A stretch of 64,000 nt of DNA from Phaeotremella fagi (lineage: Eukaryota > Basidiomycota > Tremellomycetes > Tremellales > Phaeotremellaceae): contig BCHU01000011.1 of assembly GCA_001599715.1 (NCBI GenBank), positions 992,001-1,056,000 of the forward strand, in the 5' to 3' direction. Below the pieces are notes generated by a model. The model was not told the DNA's origin and did no database searches. It worked only from the letters and a program-made list of their open reading frames with translations. Positions 1-12,892 of this stretch are shown here, one piece after another. The translations under genes and the position numbers were made by a program. Positions within the stretch are counted from its first letter, which is position 1, and each line of letters begins with the position of its first letter.

Positions 1-1669
1 GAGGACCTAAGCATGTATGGCAATGAGCTAGTAACTTCCACCAGTATCTGGACTGTGGGATACGTAGTTGGACAGATCCCTTTCAACATGCTGTTAACAA
101 GAGTTTCGCCAAGATGGGTCATACCTACTGTGAGCTTAGTCAACACTTGACAAAATTGAATTCGCCACTAACAAAACTCAGCTTGAGTTAGGTTGGGGTA
201 TCGCTACACTCGCTACCTACGCCATAACAAACGTCAACGCCCTTTATGCCTTAAGGTTCCTGGTAGGACTCTTCGAATCAGGTTTCTACCCTGGCATTCA
301 CTTCATCCTCGGCTCCTGGTATACCCCTCGTGAACTGGCTAAAAGATCGACAATCTTTTGGACGGCTGGTACAATCGGTCAAATGTTTTCTGGTATTCTT
401 CAATCTGCCGCTTACACCAACCTCAACGGTGTACATGGGTTAGAAGGTTGGCGTTGGATGTTCATTATCGATGCGTGAGTGGTGTTTAGGATTGTGGGAA
501 AGAGGTTGACGATGTTAGTATCATAACTATTCCAATCGCCATTCTGGGATTCATCTTTATGCCGAAACTTCCTTGGGAGAAAAACCCTTCGTTCTGGTTA
601 TCTAATAGAGTACGTTTTTTTTCGACCTCGGTGTATAGACGCTTACAATGACTTTAGGAGGTTAGCATTGCTCGAGCCAGACTAAAGTCTATCGGTAGGA
701 AAGAAGCACAGCCATGGACCAAAGCGAGAGTTCGAAAATTGTTTTCTTCGTGGCACATTTACATTCTTCGTAAGTTCGAGATCATCCTAGAAGTCAACAA
801 CTAAACCTGTACAGCTATTCTCTATGTCGTATGGAATAACGCTTGGCCACAACAGGCTATGGGATATTACCTTAAAAGTTTCAACGCTACACCTGCACCA
901 GTTCCTGGAACAACTTTTACATTGTCACAGATCAATTTACTTCCTTTACCTACGAACGGTATTCAAGTCTTTGGTGCCTATGTCTTTGCGTGGTTGTCTG
1001 ATGGTCCGTACAAGGGTAGAAGGTGGCCCAATATCTATGTCGGTGCTGTCTATGGTGTATGTCTCTTTTAAGTTTCTGGTAGTCTCCAATTACTAACGTA
1101 CGCCAGGCCATCCTCGCCTTCGTATTGATGAATCTACCATTATACGACAACATCAACGCCCATTTCGCCCTCTACTGGATAATCGGACTCATGGTGAGAA
1201 AGCGCTCTCTGAATGAAAACCAACACTAACAACCCCCAGTCTGGAGCCGGGCCCCAAATTCTCAACTGGATCTCAGAACTCAGTTCCCGCGATACAGAGG
1301 CACGATCGATCCTCGTAGCTATGGGTAACGATTTCGCCTACGTCGTTCAAGCAGTAGCACCGAATTTCGTCTGGAAAACGACTGATTTCCCAGCTGCTAG
1401 AAAAGGTTTCGCTTGGTCGGGCGGATTAAACATTTTCCTCAGTAAGTCTTTAGAACGGGCTTTTAAACAGAACTGACTTTTGCTTAGTCTTTTGGACATC
1501 GTTGGTCCTTTTCTTCGTTAAACGGGATGAGAGGAAACGTGGGACTGCTGATGTAGAATCTGTGCAAGATTCAGAGAACAACGAAGCGTTGACTAAAGAT
1601 AATAGCCACGATGGTACACCTGTAGAATCACCTTCAGGATCGGTTGATGGAAACATCAATAAAGCTTAG
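1..1669 (+). CDS. MFS transporter, anion:cation symporter type (pantothenate/allantoate permease-like), 5' truncated by window edge
   Basis: The reading frame is already open at base 1, so the N-terminus lies outside the window. Splicing short introns (for example near 145-190, 476-530 and 1195-1240) gives a hydrophobic protein with an MFS helix pattern. Recognisable pieces are a GYVVGQIP-like helix 2, the stretch RFLVGLFESGFYPGIHFI in the helix 4 region, and EGWRWMFIIDA before the central loop. These are typical of the Dal5/Liz1/Fen2 (ACS) family of plasma-membrane uptake systems for small organic anions or vitamins. The polar tail, rich in Ser, Asp and Glu, ends at the TAG closing at 1669. 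The exact substrate cannot be read from sequence; pantothenate, allantoate and nicotinate types are all possible. Confidence 0.85.
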
Positions 1670-2314
1670 AGCGGTGTTTCCTGTTGTTCCTGAAAAATGG
1701 AGTTTCGATTTTTCAAACTACATAGTTTTTGTAAACTTCAAACGGTTTCTGGATTTTTTATTATGCAAATGATCGAGAAAATGACGGGAATTTGAGTTTG
1801 AGAATTCCATTGTTTAGAATCTACCATCTCCGTTGATATCATCGTTAATAGTCTATGCAAGCGAAACTGAAAATTGGAAGAACTACGTTCGCGAGTCATA
1901 GGTACAGCACGATGAATTGTAACCGAGATGACAACTTCATGACGTGCTAAGATGCTAAAAGCAAGAACCACGCTAACGTAATACGATGTCGCAACGAGCT
2001 CAAATACTGACGTCTAGCAGCTGTTTATGAAACGCATGGAACAAATCACAATGTGAACGTGATCTCAATAGCATTCACAACTTGGCATGATTGTTGGAAT
2101 CACGCCACTCCTCGTGTGGATGGTGGGGTTTCGTTTGTATTGTTGACGATCACCCCATATCGTATCCAATTTTTGTCATTTTGGGTCTTGGTTAGACGGG
2201 AGCTCCGTCTTGGATACTTGGCAGATGGATCTTATGACTGCCCGCATGGTTCGAAAAAGTATAAAGTCTGCATGTTTTCTATGAGAAATCAACTATAGCC
2301 ATCTCTTGAACACC
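1670..2314. other. Intergenic, 3' end of MFS gene and promoter of amino-acid permease
   Basis: About 645 bp without a convincing gene. The short open frames here lack introns, family resemblance and codon character. The region should contain the terminator of the preceding gene and the promoter of the permease that starts at 2315. I saw no repeat or recognisable regulator site. Confidence 0.6.
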
Positions 2315-4471
2315 ATGTCTGATAGTATCGCTTCCAAGAAAGAAGCACAAACCCCCGATAGTTCCAGCGGAGAGATTCATGTTGGAAGAGTCACTTCGCT
2401 GGATGATAGTCATCTCAACTATGGTGGTGCAGCTGTCGAAGAGGAATCACCTTTGGGTTCACATAATTTCGGTTGGTTCAGTGTGATTTGTTTGAACATA
2501 TCTCAGATGGTGAGCAAAACTTTTACATATCGTTTATACTGACTGGCTTAGATTGGTACAGGTGTAAGCTGTTACTTGGCGGTTACGGTACTCCTTCTAA
2601 CGTTCCATTAAAGGTCTTCTCTACACCCGGTACCCTCCTTGCCTCTCTCGGTAGTGTCGGCCTAGTCTTGATCTGTAAGTGACACGGCACAACTCCCACT
2701 AACATCCAGATTGGATTATTGGTGGTCTGATTTCCTGGGCAGGCTTAGCATACTATCTCGAGCTTGGGTATGTCATCTCCACCCCTTCAAATCTAACAGC
2801 TACAGATCATACTTCCCCAATCGAGGTGGCGCAGAGGTCGTCTATCTTGAACAAGCTTGGCGGAAACCGAAATACCTCCTTCCAGCTTCATTTGCCGTAA
2901 GTCGTGGTCGATTGTTCAATACTGATGGAGTAGGCTTGTACTATCATCACCTCGTTCTCTGCAAGTAACTGTATAGTCTTTGCTAGTTATATCTATTCTG
3001 CTGCTGGTGTCACTCCAACTAATTGGCAATGTAAGTTGGTAGCATAGGATTATGCCTGACGACTGCAGCAAAAGGACTCGGCATCGCTGCTTATACAGTA
3101 GCTATTGCGTTCATCGTGGTATCTACCAAATGGTCTGCCAGACTGAGCAACCTCTTATCCGTAGTCAAAACTGTTCTCCTCGTCTTTATCGCGATTACCG
3201 GTTTAGTGGTGCTAGGTGGAAAGACCAGTGTTACAGATCCAACCGCCAATTTCCACGATGCCTTCAAGGGTACTACGTGAGTAACTACCAATTTCGTCAT
3301 ACAGCGACTGATACTTCCTAGGTCTAACGGTAACAACGTCGCTGTTGCTTTGACAAAGATTATTTTCAGTTACGCTGGTTGGAACAACGCTCACAATTTC
3401 ATCAACGAAGTTAAAGGTGGAACCAAAACTCTGAGATGGGCTTCGCCAGTTGCCCTTGCAATCGTCTTCATTCTCTACTTCCTGGCAAACAGTAAGTGTC
3501 CTACATACGAAACACACTCTTGCTCACTCTTTCAAGTCGCTTACTTCGCCGCCGTACCACTCGAGCAAATCAGATCTGGCGGTACACTCGTAGCCGCGAA
3601 ATTCTTCACTGCAGTGTTCGGTTCATACGCAGGAACAAAAGTCTTACCAGTCTTCGTGGCTCTCAGCGCTTTTGGTAATCTGATCGCCGTAGCCATTGGT
3701 CAAAGTAGAGTTATCAGAGAAGTCGCTCGTCAAGGTGTATTACCCTTCAGTTCTTTCTGGAGTTCTACTCGTCCGTTTAACACCCCTGGTGGTCCTTTGC
3801 TCATTAAATGGGGGTTGACGGTTTTGGTCATCCTTGCTGTCCCCACTGGTGACGCTTTTACTTTCGTCGGTAAGGATGGTTTCGATTTTCCTTAAGGCTG
3901 AGCTGATAACAACTACCCTACAGTCGATCTTCAATCTTACCCAACTCAAATGTTTGCTTTCGTAAACGTTGTTGGAGTTTGGCTCATTCGTCGTCAACGA
4001 TTGGCAGCAGGTCTTCCAAAGCCACAATACAGAGGTAGGAATCGATTCACCATTAGCTACGATTTCAACTGACTCAACTTAGCATGGAACATCGCCCTCA
4101 TCTTCAGTGCCGCTGTTTCAGTTTTCCTTCTCATCATGCCCTGGGTCCCACCAGCAGGTGGAATCTACGCAGGGGACGTTTCATTCCTCTATTGTTCTTA
4201 TACGATCGCTGGTGTAGCTATCATAGCTTTCTGTATAGGAGTTTGGGCGTTGTACTTCAAGATAATCCCTAGAATCAGAGGTTACACTCTAAGGGAAGAG
4301 GTCGTTAGATTGTCTAATGGTGAATTGGCCAAACACTTTGTTAAGGATTTCAGTCGAGGTTATATTCCAGAATCTCAACTTGATGAGGTTGTTACGGAGC
4401 AGAATGAGGGCCAAGGTCAGATTCAGGGGGGGATTCAAGAACCGGTCGATGTTGCTCATTACAAAATTTAG
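2315..4471 (+). CDS. Amino-acid permease, APC superfamily, high-affinity methionine permease (Mup1)-like
   Basis: A plasma-membrane amino-acid transporter of about 12 helices assembled from roughly ten short exons. The ATG at 2315 is chosen because an acidic, Ser-rich cytosolic N-tail (MSDSIASKKEAQ...) leads directly into helix 1; an in-frame TTG lies just upstream. Signature pieces are the helix 1 unwound region (IGTGVFSTPGTLLASLGSVG across an intron), SYFPNRGGAEVVYLEQA, FSYAGWNNAHNFINEVKGG and GQSRVIREVARQGVLP. These match the Mup1/Mup3-like LAT branch of fungal APC carriers. The C-terminal tail is hydrophilic. Methionine or cysteine is the likely substrate by family, but that is inference. 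I saw no frameshift or missing core helix. Confidence 0.88.
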
Positions 4472-4915
4472 TCTGCTGCTGGGGGCTTCATGGTAGTAGT
4501 GTGCTGCAGTAATGATGAAAAAAGTTTGTGTAGAATTGGATCGAACAATTAAAAGAAGGTAATAGGTTATAGATAAACAGTTTGATACTTGTGAAAGAGG
4601 TAGATGCATGAAATGTGATGTTGAAATTTGTTAAGAAATACGTCCAGTTTGTTTACCAAACCTTTTGATTGACGTCAACCAATACCGTAAATAGAATAGA
4701 ATTCAACACCACTCCTTTTTACATCCATTCTCTCTTCGTCTTTCCGTTTACATTGTTCATATCCCCGGTTATATCTTTGTACACTCATGCTCTGGGAGTG
4801 TGAGAAGAGTGTACTCTATCGACTGCATAAACACTGTGCATATTCATCGTTTCCATCATCACCATCGTACAATCAATTTCATCGCGTTGTCCGCAACTTG
4901 ACTTCAACAACGACA
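4472..4915. other. Intergenic, permease 3' region and pyrimidine-rich promoter
   Basis: About 440 bp with no supported gene. The part from roughly 4705 to 4760 is rich in C and T just upstream of the next start, as expected for a fungal core promoter. An in-frame ATG at 4787 could extend the next protein by 43 residues but carries no conserved sequence. Confidence 0.5.
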
Positions 4916-7532
4916 ATGCTCTCTCCAAGATCTCAATCTCCTCGACCTGCTCCAACACCTCGACCTGGATATAACACTTTCAGTAATGGAAGTAGGTTAA
5001 GTTCCTCGTGACCGATTAAGTAACCTCCTACTCAGATTCATTTCGTCGAACATCGCTTGCTGTAGCGGCAGCTCATCGTATGGCCAGATCAGCTTCTTCA
5101 CTCCAACCATCAAATCCAACTTCCAGCTCACACACTCAATTTGAAGAAGCCGTGGATTTAGAATCTGGAAACACTAACGGGAACGGTGCTACCAGCGCAT
5201 CGATCTCACCGAACCTATCTAATGTGAAACATCGATTCACTGCACCTAAATACCATTGGCTTAATGGTACCACTCAGAATACAGGTGATGAACCTGGTGT
5301 GGATGTTCGTTCTAGACGTGATGAGAAACAATATTCTCATTTACGTTCTGATACTACCATCACTGTGGGTTTGTTTGATAGACTGCGCTGATCTGAACAG
5401 GTAGTAGACTATTCTTCTAACCCTGACGAAGACAACTCCAATGTAAAAATCGATTTTCCAGGGGTCAGATTAGCTGAATGGTTTGATTCACCAGGTGGGA
5501 AAAGACCTTTGGATGAAGATGGGAAACCGACCGGTGTGAGATGGAGTAAGTGGAACTTGAATACTCGAATCTGTCTAACAGATTAAATAGTCCATGTCGA
5601 TGGCATCAACTGGGAAGTTATCAAGACCTTGACATTGCAATATTCGTAAGTCTCATTGGTAAATTTTTATTGACATCAGACTCCATCCACTCGCAGTTGA
5701 AGACGCTCTTCGATCCAAAAATTCCCCAAGATCAAAATTAGATTTTTACAAGGATCATCTCTATCTACAAATCCTTATTCAACACATGCACCCGTCCGAT
5801 GAGAATACTCTGAAACTAGCTTCGGACGCTTTAGCTACTGGTGAAATCAATAAAATTGTCACCGGCAATGGTCACTCTGATGAGAGCGAAAGTTTGACCG
5901 AAAGGTTTAGAGATGGTATACAAGATCTTACGGGTAACAAAGCTGTTAACGATAGATTGATGGAATTGCCGGAAGGGGTTGAAGGTGTTTTCGAACCTTC
6001 AGTTGCGAATACTAGATTACAAGGGAAAGGTTCTGTAGGTGATTGATTGGAGTCCTACTGACATTTAGCCATTCGAAACTACCGGTCATAGACTTACGGT
6101 CGATCACCTCTCTGCCAAATACATGGTTCCAATTCGTAGAGGTGTGATGAGTGTTTTCATGACTCGTGATGGTGAGTTGGTAGGCTATATGTTTCTGACC
6201 TGTTTAGGTACCTTGATATCTCTATCTGGTAGACCGTGCGGTGAAGTTTTAGCACCTATCTACGGAAGGTTAGAGGATGAACATAGTTTACTCAGAAGGT
6301 CTGGAGATTGCAGTATGCTAGCTGAAGCTATTTTGGATGTTGGTGAGTGAAGTGGGAGAATGTGAGGTTTGACTAATCCTTCTAGTGGTCGATCTTTCCA
6401 TCGAGGTAAATTGTTATGAGGTATAGCACTGACAACCAGGTTTCTCAAGCTTTCGAATCTGAAATTCTGAAATTAGAAGCGGCAGTCTTAGTAGATCCAG
6501 AGGTAAATATCAACTCTGAAGCGCAACTAACAACCAGGTCGAAATAGTCAGACATCTACATATCCTCTCATCCCAACTTATCAGATTACGTCGATCTCTC
6601 ACACCGTTACTTCATCTATGCTATATAATAAGAGATCAAGATGTTCAAAGATCAATTGCAGCTTCCTCCTTGGCTGTCGGCGGGTTCAACAACAACCATA
6701 AATCGATGAAAGCTGGTAAACACTTTCTATCTCCTTCATTACCTTCGACGCCGGTTGGACATGATCATCAGGATTCATGGTCGGGAACTAGTGGGTTAGG
6801 AGGTGTGGCTGGTGGTGCGGGGTTGGGTACGACGAACCCCAATTCCACCGCTCAAGGCTTCTTCACATCAATGACTAAAGTGGGTCCCGCCTCGCGTTTT
6901 AGTATAGGATAGCTCACAGGGAATAGGTATACATCGGGGACGTCATAGATCATCTCGAAAGTATAGTCAGTTCAGTCGATCAATTCGTAGCCACCTGTGA
7001 TCATTTGACGGATTACGTTTTTGTAAGTGGGAGACAAGTAATTTGATTGGTAACTGATCTGATATCAGAATGTCTTGTCTTTTGAAACTAACGCTTCGAT
7101 GGAGAGATTGAGTATAGTCACTGTGGTGTTTTTGCGTAAGTTGGCTTGTTTCGTTTTACAGTGATTCGATCTGATAAATCGCAGCTCTAACATTTATTGT
7201 AAGTACGAGATAATGGAGGGGACCCAAAACTAAACATTGAACCAGGCATCGTATTTCGGAATGGTAAGTGATCAATTCTTAAGTATTTACCTAATCAACA
7301 CTAAAAATGTTAAAACCAGAATTTCGTCGATTTCGACGCTTTAAACCAAAACGTCAGTTATTTCTGGAAAGTAGCGACACCCTTAACAGTCGGTTTCTTC
7401 TTGATCTTCTCTTTCACGTATCTACGAGCCGCTGTTCAGACTGTTGGTAGACGAATGAGTCGGTGGAAAAGGATCAAGATGGTTGAGAGTGTTGTCAAGA
7501 AACGGGGTGTAGGTAGACGGAAGATGAATTAG
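4916..7532 (+). CDS. CorA-type magnesium transporter
   Basis: A multi-exon gene for a CorA-family divalent cation channel. The N-terminal part is long, polar and Ser/Pro-rich; a soluble domain follows with LHPLAVEDAL, the usual CorA alpha/beta-domain signature, and a helical stalk (HLESIVSSVDQFVATCDHLTDYVFN). Near the C-terminus the pieces VTVVFLPLTFIASYFGMNF are joined across several tiny introns (7135-7320). This contains the diagnostic G-M-N filter motif after transmembrane helix 1. Helix 2 follows (TPLTVGFFLIFSFTYL) and then a basic tail ending at 7532. The insertion between stalk segments (about 6670-6880) is Gly/Ser-rich low complexity. Alr1/Mnr2-like plasma-membrane or vacuolar roles are possible; location is not decided by sequence. 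Confidence 0.88.
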
Positions 7533-8089
7533 GGTGTGGGGGTGGGTTGGTTGTACGAGTACGAGTATGGACGGGATATGAAATCTCATATAAAATTCAT
7601 CTAGACTACATACGTTGAGGTTGTACTGTGTTTGCGAAGAAGTCAAAAAAGTCAAACCGAAATATTCAAGTTCAGTCACCAATGGGGTTTTATAAGATAA
7701 ACAAGAAAGTTTCAAGGGAATCTAAATGTGTATGAAGAAAAAATATAAATTTGTATTTGTATGTAACGTGATTTACCCCAAATGATGATGGTTATGAAAT
7801 GGAAATGGAAATGAAATGCTATGAACAAGGTGATACTGAAGATGAAAATTAAATAAACGAAAATGTGAATGAATGGGGTTGAAAACCTTGTTATATATTG
7901 GGTATAATGGATGACGGAATCTTTTGATGAAATGGAAACCTATAACAGGGAAGAGATCAATTGAAGGAAGAAAAAAATGTATTTATTTGATAATGTCGAT
8001 GTAGAAGAAAACGATACAAGGTCAGTGATTGATGATTGAAATGTATTGATACTGTAAAATGATAAAATGAAGCGACCCTAATCCCGACC
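7533..8089. other. Convergent 3' intergenic region
   Basis: About 560 bp between two converging genes. It is purine-rich on the plus strand and AT-rich (7720-8070), which suits overlapping polyadenylation regions. The open frames here have no family features. No hairpin or repeat beyond simple GAAATG-like runs near 7800 was seen. Confidence 0.55.
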
Positions 8090-11000
8090 CTATTGATGAC
8101 TCTGACTCCAAGCCGAAGCAGCTCCATTCAAACTGGTAACCGCGTTCCCACCGTTGAAAGGATCGAACCCGTACCCCGACCCCGACCCCGTCCCAGCAGG
8201 GATCTGTGAATGGGAAGAAGATAACCAAGATAACGAAGCTGGTGTACGGATTGGTGATGACATTGGAGACAACGTTGGGGAGGTGTATGATTGGTCTTTT
8301 GACGTGGTTGGGTTTGGACCCGGGGCAGTGTTGAAATAACGTGATCTGGGTGAGGTACTGCCTATGGTGAATGGTACAGCCGTTGGTGAAAGGGTGGTAC
8401 TATCCCCACCAGAGTATCTGACTGGGATAGGCGCACTACCGTTGGAATAGTTGTTCCCACTGGTCGTTGTTCCACTTGTCGCCCCGGTACCCGTACCTTG
8501 ACCTTGACCCCCACCAACGGACGGTGACATCCCAGCTAGGGCGACTGTATGAGCGATCCCTCCGAAAAGCGATGGGTTGGATCCTGAGGGATAAGCTGTT
8601 CCACGTTGACCAAGGGAGTTCTTCGAGTATGATAATCGAATACCACCTTTCACCAGACCGCCCTGTTAAAACGTATCAGCACGTCTCATCAAGTTAGAAT
8701 GAACTCTACCCACCAAAGTGTGCCCATAAAGATCCTTGATCCCCTGCGTCGCAGCGGAGACATCATCAAACTCGACGAAACACATTGGTCCGTTGATCTT
8801 CTGTCTGAAACTCATACGTTTAAACCCGATACATCGTTGGAACAACGATCTCAACGATTCCTCCAGGAAATTCGGTGGATGGGTAGGCGGTGAGATAGCA
8901 GGTAAGTTTCCGATGTACAGGGTGTTGATCTGAATCAATTGTTAATTCCTATATTGCTTTGTGTTAAACTCTTGACTTACGGGTGGATTCTGATCGGCTG
9001 GGTTCACAGCTACTCCCCTATCCTCTGGCGAACTTCCGAAACTCGCTATAGCCAGTTCAGCCTGTGCCTGCGCGTTGGTTCTGATAGAATACATCCCGCC
9101 CATGCCCAGAGCCCCACTCTGTGCATTGGCGTTCGCGTTAACGCCAAAGGTGGACCCCGGTGGTGATCGAGTTTCCAATTGTGAACCCCGTCTAGCAGTA
9201 GCGGTTTGGATCGGTGGTGCTCCCTGTCCGACGTAATCTAAACCCATACCTATCCCACCCACAGACCATCCTTCAAGTTCATCAGCTTCTTCAGCGAGTG
9301 CAAGAAGAGCTTTCGAATCTGAAGGTCGAGACGGCGAGGTTAAACTCAAAGGTGGTGATTCCTGTTGATACCCTTGGTTATGTGGGTAATTCTTTTCATC
9401 GGATGATTCTCTTGATAGACTGGGTACAGTTGAATTCAACGTGTTGGAAGGAAGTGAATTCGGGGTTGACCATGAATCCCAAACTTCTTTGGTCATTCCA
9501 CTGTTGATCCCGGTGTTGGTACCGTACGGTGGACTAAACGCTCCAGTCCCTGTTCCACTGTTTGAGACACTTCCACTTCCACCCATCGATATCCCCATCC
9601 CACCAGGTGTATTCCCCCCACCCATCAATCCAGCTAATCTTCCACTTCGAACTAACATCCCAACCAATTCTTCACCACCGAATCCTCTTTTCGTGTGTAA
9701 ATTCTTCTTAGCCATTTCAGCTTTAAGTATCGATCCACTGATCGAATCAATCCTTCGTGACTGTAAGGTGTCCTTGGCGAAAAGAGCTTCACTTCGTGTA
9801 TGGAATCTAGCGAATCCTATAGTCTGACGACGATTTCCAGTGGAAGAATTTGAATTCGATTGAACTTGATACAACCCGTTACTGGTGTTTTGGAAACTGT
9901 ATTGGTTGTTTGATGGTGTCAAACTTATAGGTCCAGAGGGTGTAGTCACACTTGAAGTAGACGAATTACCATGGGACAATTGGAGTGTCGCTAACGCTTC
10001 TTCGAGTTGAGCTTGGGAATGAGCTATCGCACCTGCCGATCCAGGTTCGTGATCAGAATTTAAAGCCGTTTGAGCTGCTGCTAATTGTGTGAGTTCAGCT
10101 AACAGTGCTGGAGGTGGTTCTCTTCGAGATGACGACGGGAATTTTAACGTCGCTGCTTCGAATCCTGGTGCGAAGGTGAACATGTTTTGGAATTCACGTT
10201 CCTGGAGAGAGGAGTTAGTTCCTATCTTAAACACAGTACAACTCTGACTCACAGACATGTCATCCGGGAAACCAACGACAAATATCGTACTGATAACCTC
10301 CTCGTCCTCATCCCTGAATCTCTCATAATCATCACGTTCACCTTTCTGACTGATCTCTGAACGTTCACCGCCACCCGAAACATTAACCCTCTCCCGACCT
10401 CTATCAGATCTTCTACCACCCGCTGAACCACTTCTCGAATGACTTTGTTGACCGTTCATCAACATCCCCATGCCCATCCCCATTGGATATGGTAACGGTG
10501 GAGGTGGTGGACCCATTGGTTGACCTGTTTGAAGTGGATATTGGTTTGGTGGTGGGATTGATGATGATCTTTGAGAATCTGAATAGACGTTACCGTTGGG
10601 TATCGGTGTTGGTCTGTAGAAATTGTTGTTTATCGTTTGTCCCGGTCCCGGTCCTGGTCCTGGTGGTCCTCTCCATCCTGAATTGGGATTACTGTTACTA
10701 CTTGGTCCAGGTGGCCAAGTTGACGTATACCCTTGTGATCCACCACCTAAGGTCGAAGTTGACGTTGAACCTGATCCTTGACTGTTCTGTAAATGGATAG
10801 GATCAGGTGCCATGGCATGTTGCGGAGGTGGGATGTAAGGTGGTGGATTGATTGGTGGAGACGCAGTAACGGGTGGGAGGAACGCCGTTGAGAATGAAGA
10901 TGTGGGATTGGGGTATTGTTGATATGGATAGGTGGACGATTGGAAATTGTTACTATTGGGTGTATCCTCTTGGGTGGTGTCTATACCGTTAGGCTGGGGT

Positions 11001-11185
11001 TGGGATTGATGCGATCCACCTGTGATTGAGGTTACGGGTGATGTTCTGGGTTGTTGGGAGGGTTGGGTTTGAGAATTGAATTGTGAGAAGGATGAGAACG
11101 TTTGGGGTTGGTGTGAATGGTGTTGATGTTGGGATGATGTTGAAGAGGGTGTTGGGGACGGTAGAGATGATGGTGGAGTAGTCAT
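8090..11185 (-). CDS. WHI3: Whi3-like RNA-binding protein with two RRM domains and long low-complexity regions
   Basis: Four exons (11185-10253, 10201-8981, 8929-8714, 8662-8090), all split at phase 0 by 51-nt introns, give 980 residues. The N-terminal ~290 residues are Ser/Pro/Gln/Asn-rich. The first RRM begins near residue 300 with RNP2 TIFVVGF, is interrupted by an insertion of roughly 95 residues, and resumes with RNP1 QTIGFARF near 437. The second RRM carries LYIGNL and GPMCFVEF (about 720-790) and ends in GGLVKGGIRLSYSKN, a typical Whi3-family tail. In yeast, Whi3 binds cyclin mRNA and restrains cell-cycle entry; a related mRNA-binding, condensate-forming role is likely here. The first intron preserves the frame and would be missed by a plain open-frame call. 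Confidence 0.92.
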
Positions 11186-12892
11186 GGTGAGGGATGTGAT
11201 TGTAGAAGAAATGGATAGTCAATATTGTTGTTGTTGTTGACAACGCACGGGCGTTGTTGTTGATTAGATTGTTGATCCTTTATACGATTGTTTAGTCTTT
11301 TCTTTACATCAACGCATCCAACGATACGTATGCATCCAACTCCCCTCCTCGAACGTAGTCCTGACTGTGGTCGTGATAGAGATGATGCAGGTGTGTGATT
11401 GTTGATTTGAGTTGAAGATGTGTTGGATGTCAAGTTGAGATTAGAATTAGAATTAGGATTGAGAATTACGTGGTGTTGTGTTTGTTGTTGTTATTGTTGA
11501 GTGATGTTGTTTTTTTCTCAGGGTGGGTGTGTCGTGGGGGGTGATGGTGGGAGTGGTGTAGTGTTGATGTGAATGAATGATATAGTAGATGATAGATGAT
11601 AGAATGGAATGAGATGGATGATAGATAGATGATAGATAATTGTTGATACTATTATTCCTACTACTCCTACTACTGCTTAAGGTGATTAAAGGTGTTGTTG
11701 TTGAGGTGGTGGTAGAGAGGTAGGGAGGGAGAGTGGCGGTGGCGGAAGAGAGAGAGGGGAGGGAAACAATAAAGGGTAATTCGGGGTTATCGGTGTTAGA
11801 CGTGGTGTGGCACTGTGGTCCTATTACCCCATTTGACACGCGATAACCACGCGTTTGAACTGATTGACTCTACTTTCAGGCACGGGTCGAGAACCAACGG
11901 TGTATAGCGAGAGTGAGTGATGGTGAGGAAGGGGTTGACGATGATGAGAACGAGGTTAATGGTGGGTGGTGACTAGAGGGATTGGACGATTGGTAACCTG
12001 AAGTCAGTGAACCATATCAGACGTCCACTCCCCACTCCCACTCCCACTCTCTCTTCCATTCACTCACCCGCTGCCAAAAACCAATCATCCAACTCCCATC
12101 ATTGACCTAATCACCAACTTCTTTCCTTAGTTACATGTACCGGTACAGTCCTCCACTGAATCCGAGTGATACCTCGGTCGCTTGCTTCGTCGACATTCTT
12201 CGTTGGTTGGATAGTCGAATTGTGGAGTGAGGTCTGATTAGTTTCAGATTCAAGGTTGTCATTGGCATATGACGTGTTATTGTTCAATGTGGCAATTGGT
12301 AGAAGTCATCAATTGTTGTTCAAAGCTCATATCATAACGTGTACCCGTGAGTCTTCTTCCTCCCTTTCTATCCTCTTGCATCATATGACCGAAAGTATAA
12401 ACTTCTTTTCGAAGACTTTTTCAAGGGTTAGAAGGGAGGACAAAATTCGTACTGCAGTCATTGATGTGAAAGAGAAGGATTGGGGAATTGAGTAGAGGTA
12501 AGATGAGAAAGAAATGAAGACCATGATGGATCTCTTGCGATTGATAACGTATCCACCTACCTATCACTTCGAAGCTGCCAGAAAATAGTAACCAAATCGA
12601 GCTACCGAGCGATACTGTGAGCCACTGTACCTCTCATAGGACAGAACCCTGACCCTTATATTGGGAATCAAGTCAATGGTACGACCTTGATTATTGAGCC
12701 TTTTGACAAGGACCTTATAGTATGTACCAATTCCCATGATTATAGTTGGTGTTCGTGACAGTAACATCCTCAAAATTCGCATAAAGTTTTTCAACTACAA
12801 ACGCCTACGCTAAACTACCGACCTTAAATTTCAAACCCCGCCCCAAGTAGAATAAGTCTACATCGAACGCATCCCCGTTTCTTTCTTAGAAT
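11186..12892. other. Long upstream region with simple-sequence tracts
   Basis: About 1.7 kb with no supported gene. From 11200 to 11560 there are many TTG/GTT trinucleotide runs, probably the long 5' leader and promoter of the Whi3-like gene. A CT/CACTCC-rich stretch lies at about 12025-12055. Translations on the minus strand are almost pure Thr, Ser, His and Asn and look like shadows of these tracts. The part 12100-12890 shows nothing I can name. Confidence 0.5.
11577..11642. repeat. GATA-type microsatellite
   Basis: Imperfect repeats of GATAGAT and GATGATA units on the plus strand, in the upstream region of the Whi3-like gene. They look like a simple-sequence repeat rather than spaced GATA-factor sites. 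Confidence 0.7.

Noticed and set aside
8942..11185. A 747-residue open frame as a complete gene
   Set aside because: It contains an in-frame 51-nt intron and ends in another intron; two further exons complete the second RRM and the C-terminus.
11182..11839. Minus-strand open frames made of Thr, Ser, His and Asn
   Set aside because: They track TTG/GTG simple-sequence DNA, have no domain or intron structure and lie in the leader of the Whi3-like gene.
12256..12794. Open frames on both strands between the Whi3-like gene and the array
   Set aside because: No family anchors, no plausible splice partners and no codon character; not a seventh array copy because the D-H-x-x-C-W tail is missing.
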